Shown: positions 1-8,522 of the stretch, one piece after another
Layout of the letters: each line of letters opens with the position of its first letter
How positions within the stretch are numbered: the stretch's first letter is position 1
Assembly: GCF_014192395.1 (NCBI RefSeq)
Contig: NZ_JACHXW010000004.1
Coordinates: forward strand, 373,277-437,276
Length of the DNA: 64,000 bases
Source of the DNA: Paenibacillus endophyticus
GTDB lineage: Bacteria; Bacillota; Bacilli; Paenibacillales; Paenibacillaceae
Direction of reading: 5' to 3'
Notes under the pieces: model-generated
Databases searched by the model: none
What the model was told of the DNA's origin: nothing
The model's input: only the letters and a program-made list of their open reading frames with translations
Made by a program: the position numbers and the translations under genes

Positions 1-94
1 CGTTCCCGATATCGAATTCTCCCCGGCGGCTATCCGCAGCAGCTGAAGTCCCGAAGTAGCCGGGTTTTACAATTTCTATTCGATTTGTTTTCAT
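1..94 (-). CDS. 5' end of an unidentified gene, last visible member of the GH88 operon
   Basis: An ATG at 94 opens a frame with no stop for 31 codons to the window edge. It starts two bases after the stop codon of the GH88 gene, and the GAGGGAAA at the 3' end of that gene supplies its ribosome binding site, so the two are almost certainly co-translated. The visible N-terminus (MKTNRIEIVKPGYFGTSAAA) has no signal peptide. I do not recognise it. The position suggests another enzyme of polysaccharide breakdown, but that is inference from context only. Confidence 0.6.
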   Translation of the reverse strand, partial: MKTNRIEIVKPGYFGTSAAADSRRGEFDIGN

Positions 95-96
95 TT

Positions 97-1233
97 TCAA
101 TTTCCCTCTTCTTTTTTGGCATATGCCGAATCTTTAAGTTTGAGCAAAGCTTCCGCAAAATAATAATCGCCGTAAATGAGCGGCGCATCTACATAAATGC
201 CTTTATCAAAATAACCCGTTGCATGGAGCAGCAGCCCCTCCTCATTCGAATCCCATGCGCCATAATTCTCATGCAAGGAGCGAAGAATGTCTGCGGCTCG
301 CTGCTTATACATCTCCCCTTCCACACCAGGCAATCCTTCAGCTAATTCGATTAGTCCTGAAGCGGCAATTGCGGCTGCCGAAGAATCTCTAGGCGCATCG
401 TCGCCGAACTCCGGCAGTCTGAAATCCCAATATGGCACGTTATCCACAGGCAAATGGTCAAGAAAAAATGTCGCGACACGCTTGGCAGCGATCGCATATT
501 TGACCTTGCCCGTGTAAGAATAACAACGTGCAAATCCGTACAATGCCCATGCCGCTCCTCTTGCCCAGGCCGAATCGGCGGCATATCCTTGTCCGGCCAG
601 TGCCTCGATCCGCTCGCCTGTTTCCGGGTTGAAGCTGACAATATGGTGAACGGAGCCATCCTCAAGAAGAAACTCCCGAAGCACGGTATCTGCATGAATG
701 TCAGCAATATGTCGGTATCGCGGATCATTGATTTCTTGAGAGGCCCAGTAAAGAAGCGGCAGATTCATGAGGCAATCAATAATAGCCCATCCGCTGTGAT
801 CCTCTCCTCCCCAGTTAGGCCAAGCGCGGATGAACCCGCCTGCAGCATTGAATCTCCCAGCGAGCAAGCTGGCTGCCATTAACGCATGCCGCTTCGCTTC
901 TTCATCTTCCAAGAGCAAATATTGATTTATGCTGCTTAAACCGAACATGAAACCGACATCATGATGCAGCTGATCGAATGCCCAGAGCGTTTGACTAATT
1001 TGTCTTTCGCATTCAACGGCAATTTGCTTGAAGCGATCATCTTTCGTTTCCCGATAAACGAGCCATAACAGCCCCGGCCAAAAGCCTGCGACCCAATCAT
1101 GCGGGGAACTTCGGTCATAATGACCATTTGCGGACCCGTTCGGAAACGAAGCTCCAATGGAATGACTTGTCCGACTAATCTTTGAGATTACTTGCTGCCA
1201 AGCCTCTTCTACCCAATCTAATCTGGCATTCAT
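97..1233 (-). CDS. Glycoside hydrolase family 88 (unsaturated glucuronyl hydrolase-like)
   Basis: Cytoplasmic enzyme of about 378 residues expected to remove the 4,5-unsaturated uronic acid left on oligosaccharides by polysaccharide lyases. The motif HHDVGFMF (Asp about 92) and GWAIIDCLMNLPLLYW (Asp about 153) match the two catalytic aspartates known in Bacillus UGL, and WARGAAWALYGFA is the family's alpha6/alpha6-barrel signature. The reading frame extends 14 codons further upstream, but the ATG at 1233 is chosen because TAGGAGG lies seven bases before it. It follows the YesN-like regulator and lies in the ABC importer operon, so the importer probably brings in the unsaturated oligosaccharide. 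GH105 is the main alternative family; the motifs fit GH88 better. Confidence 0.85.
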   Translation of the reverse strand: MNARLDWVEEAWQQVISKISRTSHSIGASFPNGSANGHYDRSSPHDWVAGFWPGLLWLVYRETKDDRFKQIAVECERQISQTLWAFDQLHHDVGFMFGLSSINQYLLLEDEEAKRHALMAASLLAGRFNAAGGFIRAWPNWGGEDHSGWAIIDCLMNLPLLYWASQEINDPRYRHIADIHADTVLREFLLEDGSVHHIVSFNPETGERIEALAGQGYAADSAWARGAAWALYGFARCYSYTGKVKYAIAAKRVATFFLDHLPVDNVPYWDFRLPEFGDDAPRDSSAAAIAASGLIELAEGLPGVEGEMYKQRAADILRSLHENYGAWDSNEEGLLLHATGYFDKGIYVDAPLIYGDYYFAEALLKLKDSAYAKKEEGN

Positions 1234-1274
1234 TGGAAACCTCCTATTTACGTAACGGTCCGATATGCTGAGCA

Positions 1275-2900
1275 CTATCTCTTTCGGTAAATTTCAGGGG
1301 TCACACCGTAATACTTCTTAAACGTTCTGATGAAATGCTGGGAGCTTTGATAGCCTACTCGTTCCGTAATTTCATAGATTCGATAGGAGGATTGCTCCAG
1401 TAAAATTTTCGCTTTCTCCATGCGCACGCGCAGGATGTATTCGCTCAAATTCTCACCTGTAATTTCTTTGTAAATTTGTGATAAGTAAATGGCGTTCAGA
1501 TAGACAGAATCTCCGATTGATTGCAGCGTCACGTCTGTTCCAAGATGCTGCTCGATAAAAGAGTGGATCTTGTTCACCAGTTGACGGTGATTGTCATCGA
1601 CATGCAGCGGGCCTTCATCGAATAAGGCGTCCAGTATGACAAGACTCCAAGCTTTCAGCAGCTTTGCCGAGTGAATCACATTGTGTTCGGCACGATTGGA
1701 GGCTGTACCGATAATATCCTCCAGCACCTTTCCCTTCTTGTGAGCGAGGTACGTAAAGCAGCTTAACATATGCAAATACGCCTCTCGCAGATGCGCGTGC
1801 GAGTCCGATTGGGAATGCTCCAGCTCTGCGAATATGTCCGAAAGCTTAAGGTTCAGCTTCTCCCGGTTACCGGTATCCATTAGCCTTAACAGCAAAGGCT
1901 GCTCATAGAGAGAGCGAAGAGGCTTTATGTCCCGATCAGGAGTTGGTTGATGGGCCGAAACAATCATTCCACGCTGCTGATTCGACTTCATGAGCTTGGA
2001 GACAATCGAGGAATAGGCGGAATGAATCTCCTCCGGAAATTGCGCCGGGTTCGAAACATAGACCGTAATCTGCCCTTTCAAATAATAATCCACGTTTTCT
2101 GTAAGCTTATTGGCTAGAGAGAGCCATATATTCTCCTGCGCCGAATCCCACTGCACATCAGATTGGCCCTCCTTCAGCTTGGGTAGGAGAAGCATAATCA
2201 AATGGCCTTGCGGCGCGATGCATGCCCATATATGAAAGGGTTCGGAAAGCAGCTCCTCCGCCATATTGAGAACGGCGAATTGGAGCAGCTTCATGTCTGC
2301 CGCACCATAAGATTCATAGAAATACGGATCTAATTTTATGGCAGCCATCTTCACTAGCTGACCGTATGCGATGGGAATCCGATACATGTCCAGTTTGTCC
2401 GTTAGCTGATTAATGGAAATATCCGTATTCTGCAGCAGCTCGAGCAGCAGGTTTTCTTTTAATAAAGGAAGGTTCTGGTGCACGATGGAGGTCGCATATT
2501 CGAAGATTTGATGCTGCTGACGTTCATTCTGGCGTTTATCCACGATTTTGCTAATCGCATCCAACAGCACCTCATCCCGTACCGGCTTAATTAAGTAATA
2601 GATGGCATGCAGCTCGATCGCTTGTTTCGCATATTCGAATTCTGCATAGCCGGTGAGCAGGATGCAATCGACTTTTTTATTCTGTTCGTTGGCGTATTCA
2701 ATAAGCTCAAGCCCCGATATGCCCGGCATACGGATATCCGTAATCAAGATATCAATGGGATGCGTTCTAATGATCTCTGAAGCGGATTGACCGCTGTACG
2801 CCGTATGAATCTTAGTGATTCCGTACTGCTCCCACGGCATCGTTGTCGCTAACGAATCCACTTGATGCTTCTGGTCATCCACGATTAACAAAGATATCAT
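1275..2900 (-). CDS. YesN-type response regulator, receiver plus AraC DNA-binding domain
   Basis: About 541 residues. The receiver domain is at 1-125, with acidic residues D8/D9, phospho-acceptor Asp about 55 in DILITDIRMPG and Lys about 105 in YYLIKPV. A long middle region precedes a C-terminal AraC/XylS double helix-turn-helix (last 100 residues; VTLQSIGDSVYLNAIYLSQI and the typical YRIYEITERVGYQSSQHFIR-like second helix). The ATG at 2900 has GGAGGGAGCGGC upstream and overlaps the kinase stop codon by four bases (ATGA), so translation is coupled. It should be phosphorylated by the adjacent YesM-like kinase and activate the sugar operon; the target site is not visible. Confidence 0.9.
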   Translation of the reverse strand: MISLLIVDDQKHQVDSLATTMPWEQYGITKIHTAYSGQSASEIIRTHPIDILITDIRMPGISGLELIEYANEQNKKVDCILLTGYAEFEYAKQAIELHAIYYLIKPVRDEVLLDAISKIVDKRQNERQQHQIFEYATSIVHQNLPLLKENLLLELLQNTDISINQLTDKLDMYRIPIAYGQLVKMAAIKLDPYFYESYGAADMKLLQFAVLNMAEELLSEPFHIWACIAPQGHLIMLLLPKLKEGQSDVQWDSAQENIWLSLANKLTENVDYYLKGQITVYVSNPAQFPEEIHSAYSSIVSKLMKSNQQRGMIVSAHQPTPDRDIKPLRSLYEQPLLLRLMDTGNREKLNLKLSDIFAELEHSQSDSHAHLREAYLHMLSCFTYLAHKKGKVLEDIIGTASNRAEHNVIHSAKLLKAWSLVILDALFDEGPLHVDDNHRQLVNKIHSFIEQHLGTDVTLQSIGDSVYLNAIYLSQIYKEITGENLSEYILRVRMEKAKILLEQSSYRIYEITERVGYQSSQHFIRTFKKYYGVTPEIYRKR

Positions 2901-4630
2901 GCCGCTCCCTCCTTCTCGACTATTTCCCAATACAGCTCAATTCGCAAACCGCCTAGGGCAGAATGATCAATCTGAATGCCGGAATGTTCTCCAAAATAAT
3001 ATTTTAATCGGTGATTCACATTCCATAATCCTGTCCTCTCGGAAATATTAACCTCTTGGCCCGTCGTTTTCCTTAGCATTTGGAGAGCATCCGAGGTCAA
3101 GCCTGAACCATTGTCCTCAATCACCAGCCTGCACACCTGATCTGCCATCCCCGTGATGGCAATCACTCCGTCTTCAAGCTTATCCTCCAAGCCATGGACG
3201 ATCGCATTCTCGATAATGGGTTGAATGAGCAGCTTCGGAATTTGGAAATCCAACATGTTTTCCGGAATCGTGATCGTGTATGCCAGCTTATCGAGTTGTG
3301 AATTCATAATGTCCAAATAGCTGATGGCCAAATCGATCTCCATCCGCAGAGTAGTTACAAGCGATTCATTGCGGGTCGTATATTTATAGTAGTCGCCTAA
3401 ATTATGCGCCATGGCAATGACCGACTGGTTTTTGTTCATTTTCGCCATATTCACAATGTAGGCTAGGCAATTATATAGAAAATGCGGATTAATTTGAGAT
3501 TGCAGCTGCTTCATAACCGCTTCTCTGGATCGCACCTCTTCCGTATATACGCGTTTTAGCAATTGATCGATTTCGACAGCCATCCCGTTAAACGAATCGA
3601 AAAGCTGCTGGAACTCGTTTTTTCGGCGGCTTTTAATCTGATAGGCAAAGTTTTTGTTTTTGATATGCTCCACGCCTCGAATTAAAATACGGATAGGCAC
3701 ATGGATATGCGAATATAACAACAAAGCCGAAACGATGCCGAACAACAATAAAAGCAGCAGGATGACATAGAACAAATTCCGGCTAACGACGACGGGTTGC
3801 AAAATTTGGTCCAGCGGCTCGATATCAACCAAGCTCCAATCCATTTTGCTTGAAGCCAACGTGTAGAGCAGATACTTCTTTCCGTCAATCTTGACAATGT
3901 CATAAGATTTGGTTTTACTCGTATATTGATCCAATGGGTAGAGCTTCATCACTTGCTGGATCAGCTCGGTGTTCGCTTTGCTGCTGTATACCACCTGATC
4001 CGGACTATGATAGAAAAAAGCGTCGCTATGGCCGGCCAAAGTAAATCCATCTAGCAGATTCGTTATGTTTTGGGTGAAGAAGTCCACGCGAATAATCAGA
4101 TCCGCGTTCATGAGATTATGCGGATCGACTTGATACGGCGAGAAAAAGTAGCGAGAGAACGCTTCCATTTGAACGCCGTTAACGTCTACTTTATTCAGCT
4201 TCCAATTCGCGGTAAATTGGTTCTGGACTTCCGCTTGCCCGAATATGGCAGATGACATGGTAGAAAGCGATAGATCGCTTTTGGGAAAATACACGGAAAT
4301 CACGTTCATCACTTGATTGGTTATGCTGAATAAGCGGAGCTTGCTCTGGATGGATTGGATCACGTTTTGCCGGTCGTAACCGGATGGCGGCAAATTCCCG
4401 AAGGAAACGTCGCGAATCTCGGGATCTTTAGTCGCGAGCGTCGCGTACATCATATTTTGATCCAACAATCGTTCGATCTCATTGAGGAAATAAGATAATT
4501 TCTCTTCATTTCTCGTATTGATTTGGTCTTCTATTACGTGAACGCTCTGTTGATTCGTATACGCGAACAGGCCGATAATCGGTGTTACGATTAAAACGAT
4601 TAGAAGAATCACCTTCGTGATGACATTCAA
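2897..4630 (-). CDS. YesM-type sensor histidine kinase
   Basis: 577-residue membrane kinase. One membrane helix lies at about 5-25 and a second at about 285-306, enclosing a large extracytoplasmic sensor domain; a HAMP segment follows (about 305-355), then the His_kinase motif QSQINPHFLYNCLAYI with His about 383, and an HATPase domain with N-box LIQPIIENAIVHGLEDK and G-box DNGSGL. The start codon is TTG at 4630, chosen because GGGGAGG lies eight bases upstream. Its partner is the overlapping YesN-like gene. The importer genes lie directly upstream on the same strand (49-base gap), as in other Paenibacillus and Bacillus YesMN-ABC modules; the likely signal is an extracellular saccharide or the loaded binding protein (inference). 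Confidence 0.9.
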   Translation of the reverse strand: MNVITKVILLIVLIVTPIIGLFAYTNQQSVHVIEDQINTRNEEKLSYFLNEIERLLDQNMMYATLATKDPEIRDVSFGNLPPSGYDRQNVIQSIQSKLRLFSITNQVMNVISVYFPKSDLSLSTMSSAIFGQAEVQNQFTANWKLNKVDVNGVQMEAFSRYFFSPYQVDPHNLMNADLIIRVDFFTQNITNLLDGFTLAGHSDAFFYHSPDQVVYSSKANTELIQQVMKLYPLDQYTSKTKSYDIVKIDGKKYLLYTLASSKMDWSLVDIEPLDQILQPVVVSRNLFYVILLLLLLFGIVSALLLYSHIHVPIRILIRGVEHIKNKNFAYQIKSRRKNEFQQLFDSFNGMAVEIDQLLKRVYTEEVRSREAVMKQLQSQINPHFLYNCLAYIVNMAKMNKNQSVIAMAHNLGDYYKYTTRNESLVTTLRMEIDLAISYLDIMNSQLDKLAYTITIPENMLDFQIPKLLIQPIIENAIVHGLEDKLEDGVIAITGMADQVCRLVIEDNGSGLTSDALQMLRKTTGQEVNISERTGLWNVNHRLKYYFGEHSGIQIDHSALGGLRIELYWEIVEKEGAA

Positions 4631-4679
4631 GGATTGCGCCTCCCCACTCCGTTTCCTACTATTGTAGCATGAGCGCGCC

Positions 4680-5558
4680 CTATTCTTTCACCGAACCTAA
4701 CGTCATTCCCTTCACAAAATATTTTTGCAGGAAAGGATAGACGAGCAGGATGGGAAGCGTTCCGATGAAGATGAGTGCCGACTTCAAGGAGCGTTCCGAT
4801 AAATTCTCCAGATCCGATGGGTTAAGACCTATCTGCGTATAATCAAACCCTGCGATCAAAGCCTGCAAGAAGGTAGCCAATGGAATTTTATTTGCCTGAT
4901 TCATATAGATCATTCCGTCAAACCAAGAATTCCAATGAAAGACCATCGTGAACAAAGAAAGTGTCGCAATAGAGGGCAAGGAGATCGGGAAAAATATTGT
5001 GAATAACACACGGAAATGGCCTGCCCCATCTATCGCGGCAGCTTCCTCGAGCTCCTTCGGAATGCCGCGGAAGAAATTCATCATCAGAACCACATTGAAT
5101 ACGTTGACGGCAACAGGCAGTATCAATGCCCAAAGTGAATTCATTAAACCTGCCTTTTGCACGACAAGATAAGTTGGGATGAGTCCGCCGTGAAACAGCA
5201 TCGTGAATACAAAAAACCATGCGTAAACGGTTCTGCCACGGAAATATCGGTTGTCCTTGGACATCGAATAAGCGGCCAGCATTGTAAGCGTCATCGAGAT
5301 CAGCGTTCCAAAAACCGTCCTAAGAATGCTTACTTTGAATGCAACCAGAAAATTGTTGCTGTTTAATGCTTTCTCGTAAGCATCCCACGTGAATCCGATC
5401 GGCCATAATTTGACCAAAAAAGAAGTCGTCGCATAATTCGAGCTTAACGATACAGCCAGTACGTGGATCATCGGAAGGATGCACAGAATGGCAACAATCG
5501 ATAGGAACAGATGGTTTGCATACTGAAACATCCGGTTAGAAAACTTAAGTTTGAGCAT
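4680..5558 (-). CDS. Carbohydrate ABC transporter permease, LplC/YtcP type
   Basis: 292-residue integral membrane protein with about six helices and the cytoplasmic EAA loop EEAAAIDGAGHFRVLFTIFF that contacts the ATPase. The C-terminus FVKGMTLGSVKE is typical of the LplC/YtcP branch. Start ATG at 5558 has AGAGGATATAAAACG before it. It is 14 bases downstream of the second permease gene, and the two should form a heterodimer. No ATPase gene is present here; importers of this group usually share a housekeeping MsmX-type ATPase encoded elsewhere (family knowledge). Confidence 0.9.
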   Translation of the reverse strand: MLKLKFSNRMFQYANHLFLSIVAILCILPMIHVLAVSLSSNYATTSFLVKLWPIGFTWDAYEKALNSNNFLVAFKVSILRTVFGTLISMTLTMLAAYSMSKDNRYFRGRTVYAWFFVFTMLFHGGLIPTYLVVQKAGLMNSLWALILPVAVNVFNVVLMMNFFRGIPKELEEAAAIDGAGHFRVLFTIFFPISLPSIATLSLFTMVFHWNSWFDGMIYMNQANKIPLATFLQALIAGFDYTQIGLNPSDLENLSERSLKSALIFIGTLPILLVYPFLQKYFVKGMTLGSVKE

Positions 5559-5572
5559 CGTTTTATATCCTC

Positions 5573-6466
5573 TCAGAAAATCCTGTAATTGGCATATTTA
5601 GACGCTAGTTTATACGTTGTGGCAATCAACACGAATCCGATGACCGATTTGAAGAAACCAACCGCCGTAGCCAAGCTGAACGAGCCCTGCAAAAGACCTA
5701 CGCGGTACACGTAAGTGTCGATAATATCGCCTTTCTGGTAAACGAGCGGATTGTACATATTGTAGACTTGATCAAAACCTGCATTCAAAATATTGCCTAA
5801 GGATAATGTAGCGATTACGATTGCTATCGGGATAACAGCCGGGATCGTAATGTGAATCGCTTTGTTGAAATTGTTGGCGCCGTCGATATCGGCAGCTTCA
5901 TAAAGACTTTGGTTAATGCCAGTCATAGCCGCCAAATAAATGATCGTCCCGAAGCCGAATTCCTTCCATACATCGCTCGTAACTAAGGTGAAGCGAAACC
6001 AGTCTCCGCTGCCTAGGAAGAAAATACGGTTAAGTCCTAAACCTTCGAGTAGCTGATTGATCAATCCGTTAGTAGCTAGTAAATCTGTCAAAATGCCCCC
6101 GAGAATAACCCAATTCAAAAAATGCGGCAAATAAATAAGCGATTGAATCGTTCTTTTGAACAGCATGGCCCGCACTTCGTTAAGAAACAAAGAGAATGCA
6201 AAGGGAACGATGGCGCCGACAATAATTTTGAATATGGCAATGATAAAGGTATTCCAGATGACCTGTATGGCAGTTGGGTCATTAAACATAAATTTAAAGT
6301 GCTTCAGCCCGACGAACGGTGACTTCAAGATTCCTAGCCACGGCTTAAAATCCTCAAAACCGATCAAAAACCCAGCCATCGGAATGTAATTGAAGACGAT
6401 TAATAACAAGACTGACGGCAGCAGGAAGAGATGGAGCGGCCATGTTTTTCGAAAATACATTTTCAT
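5573..6466 (-). CDS. Carbohydrate ABC transporter permease, LplB/YteP type
   Basis: About 297 residues from the ATG at 6466 (MKMYFRKTWPLHLFLLPSVL), with roughly six membrane helices and the EAA loop YEAADIDGANNFNKAIHITI. An earlier in-frame ATG at 6556 would add 30 residues, but these are encoded by the intergenic hairpin at 6501-6547, so the later start with GGGAGAA nearby is preferred. Partner of the LplC-type permease just downstream. The predicted substrate is an oligosaccharide, probably uronic-acid containing, judged from the GH88 gene in the same operon. Confidence 0.88.
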   Translation of the reverse strand: MKMYFRKTWPLHLFLLPSVLLLIVFNYIPMAGFLIGFEDFKPWLGILKSPFVGLKHFKFMFNDPTAIQVIWNTFIIAIFKIIVGAIVPFAFSLFLNEVRAMLFKRTIQSLIYLPHFLNWVILGGILTDLLATNGLINQLLEGLGLNRIFFLGSGDWFRFTLVTSDVWKEFGFGTIIYLAAMTGINQSLYEAADIDGANNFNKAIHITIPAVIPIAIVIATLSLGNILNAGFDQVYNMYNPLVYQKGDIIDTYVYRVGLLQGSFSLATAVGFFKSVIGFVLIATTYKLASKYANYRIF

Positions 6467-6500
6467 CCCGTAATTCTCCCATCGATGCTTGATTATGGAT

Positions 6501-6547
6501 AAGCAAATGCGGAGTGAAATCGTTAGCCTTGTTCTCCGCATTTGCTT
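6501..6547 (-). promoter_or_regulatory. Intercistronic stem-loop between binding-protein and permease genes
   Basis: A perfect 14-bp inverted repeat (AAGCAAATGCGGAG and its complement) separated by 19 bases, extended by a further imperfect GATTA/TAATC pairing. It lies between the binding-protein stop (6567) and the permease start (6466). There is no long U tract, so it fits an RNA-stabilising or partly terminating structure that keeps binding-protein transcript above permease transcript, as known for other importer operons. The role is inference. Confidence 0.7.
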
Positions 6548-6566
6548 CTTAATCATGAACGGTATA

Positions 6567-8291
6567 TCACTTCATGCTCGTAACAGCTTCATTCACTTCT
6601 TTTGTAATTTGCATGCCGCCCTGATCATTCCATTGCTTAACGAAGGTATCGAAATAATCCAATGGTTGTTTGCCATAAATGATTTGCAGGAACGTTTGCT
6701 CTTCCAACGTAGAGAGCTGATCCCACTTCTCTTTCATGGTTGTGGTATTGGCACCGTAAAATCCGCTCGGCACGTCTTGCGCAAGCTGCTCATAAGCAAC
6801 GGCGAACCCATCAATCGTCAATTTCCCGTTGCTCGCTGCTAGTTTCTGCTCAAAGACATTATTCAATTGTCCCGAAGCGACGCGCTGATAAATATTCGGC
6901 CCTTCCATGACATTCGTAGGCGATGTCCCCGATGCAGGAGAAAGCATTAAGTACGCATTTAGGCTCACGATGCCATCCGGAACGTCTTTCCATTCGGGCT
7001 TGCCGTCTTTCAATACATAGTCATACCCTTCGCCGTAGCCCTTATCGAACGGACATTTCGGATCCTCGATCGCACAGCCATATAACGTATCCCAATATTT
7101 GAAGATCGCTTCCATTTGGTTGAAATCTTTGCTGAACACATAGGTCCCATAGGATGGAAGCGAAGCTTGCCGCCCCACTTCGCCGTTCACCCCTGCCGGA
7201 AGCGGATAAGGCTTAATAGACAGCGATTGATTTTTGCCTTCTGCTTCCGCAACCGCTGTACCAATCGGCCAGCCTCCTGACCATCCAGGTGCAAACGCGA
7301 TGCCGGCTTTGCCCGACGTGAAATCCGCCATCGCTTTGGCAGCGTCCTGCGTTCCGAAATCAGGACTTAAATATCCTTTAGTGAACCAATCCTTGAGCTT
7401 CCCAAGTCCATCTTTGACGCCTGATAGGGTTGATCCGTATTGCAAGCTGCCGCTTTCGTCCTTGATCCATAAGTAAGGTTGATCCTGGCCGAATATAAAG
7501 GAAGTATCTGCCATGTAGTTGCTTGTAGGGTGATAGTAGCCCGTATTCCCGCCCAATGCCAATCCGTACGTATCGTTTTTGTTATTGCGATCTGGATCTT
7601 GGTTAGTGAACGCTTCCATAACTGCATCAAATTCCGCAATGTTGGTAGGAGCCTTCAAACCGAGCTTATCCAGCCAATCCTGCCGGACCCACATCACTGT
7701 TGCTCCTACGATGCCATTGGAAATTGTCGGCAATCCGTATATTTTGCCGTCTCGTTTAACCGAATTCCAAATTTCCGGGTTTTTGATATAGGAGTCCTTG
7801 ACTCTCTCCGTAGCATATTTCTCGAAAGCTTCGTCTATCGACTGAATTTTGCCTGAGGCGACTAGATCTTCGAATAACGTTCCTGATGTGGATAGGACAT
7901 CGGGCAGTGCTTCTCCGCTTGTCATAGCTAATCGCACCTTAGTCTCCAATGAGTCGGTAACCACCCATTTATACTTGGTAACGATGCCCAGGTTATCTTT
8001 AAACCAGCGGGAGATCGGATTATCTTCAGGCGTATCTCCATTCCGCAGCTTGTCAGAAGGCTTCAGCTGAAGAGCTGCTGTAATCGTAACCGGCGGATCA
8101 AATTTCGTTCGATCATTAGGCTGTGGCTCGACTGTCGGGCTTTCTTCGTTAGTGCTAGTGGGGCTCGTGCTTTCCGTTTCCTTCACTTCTGGTGAATTTC
8201 CAGTATTCGTGCCGTTCGAGCATGCGACCACCATACTCATACATAAAATGATGCTTATCATTGCTGCAATTAACTTCCGTTGCCCTTTCAT
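6567..8291 (-). CDS. Extracellular solute-binding lipoprotein, LplA/YtcQ type
   Basis: 574-residue family 1 binding protein. The N-terminus is a lipoprotein signal with lipobox VVAC and lipidated Cys about 24, followed by a long Ser/Thr/Glu-rich linker, so the protein should sit on the outer face of the membrane. The body contains the expected GIAFAPGWSGGW-type motif and ends with the YGKQPLDYFDTFVKQWNDQGG segment typical of LplA/YtcQ proteins. ATG at 8291 is preceded by GAGGGGGAG. First gene of the operon leading through two permeases, YesM/YesN and GH88; it should deliver the saccharide to the permeases. Confidence 0.9.
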   Translation of the reverse strand: MKGQRKLIAAMISIILCMSMVVACSNGTNTGNSPEVKETESTSPTSTNEESPTVEPQPNDRTKFDPPVTITAALQLKPSDKLRNGDTPEDNPISRWFKDNLGIVTKYKWVVTDSLETKVRLAMTSGEALPDVLSTSGTLFEDLVASGKIQSIDEAFEKYATERVKDSYIKNPEIWNSVKRDGKIYGLPTISNGIVGATVMWVRQDWLDKLGLKAPTNIAEFDAVMEAFTNQDPDRNNKNDTYGLALGGNTGYYHPTSNYMADTSFIFGQDQPYLWIKDESGSLQYGSTLSGVKDGLGKLKDWFTKGYLSPDFGTQDAAKAMADFTSGKAGIAFAPGWSGGWPIGTAVAEAEGKNQSLSIKPYPLPAGVNGEVGRQASLPSYGTYVFSKDFNQMEAIFKYWDTLYGCAIEDPKCPFDKGYGEGYDYVLKDGKPEWKDVPDGIVSLNAYLMLSPASGTSPTNVMEGPNIYQRVASGQLNNVFEQKLAASNGKLTIDGFAVAYEQLAQDVPSGFYGANTTTMKEKWDQLSTLEEQTFLQIIYGKQPLDYFDTFVKQWNDQGGMQITKEVNEAVTSMK

Positions 8292-8442
8292 CGTACTCCC
8301 CCTCGTTTATGTTCCCTGCATGATCTATTATTTCATCTCCGCCAATTGAATGAAATGATCCGTTCTCAAGATCATGAACTTTCATTAGTTATGTTTCTAG
8401 TCTTGCGCAGCAGCTCGTCATGAATCTGGAACTTGCTTTGAA

Positions 8443-8480
8443 ATAAAAAAAGCTGGACCGATTATTACTCGATCCAGCTT
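8443..8480 (-). terminator. Intrinsic terminator of the ABC exporter operon
   Basis: On the minus strand AAGCTGGATCG pairs with CGGTCCAGCTT across a 9-base loop and is followed by TTTTTTTATTT. It lies about 43 bases past the stop codon of the exporter gene at 8523 and separates that operon from the sugar operon. Confidence 0.85.
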
Positions 8481-8522
8481 CTTACGCTATTTCATGCTAT
8501 TTCCGGGTTGTCCTACCATTGC

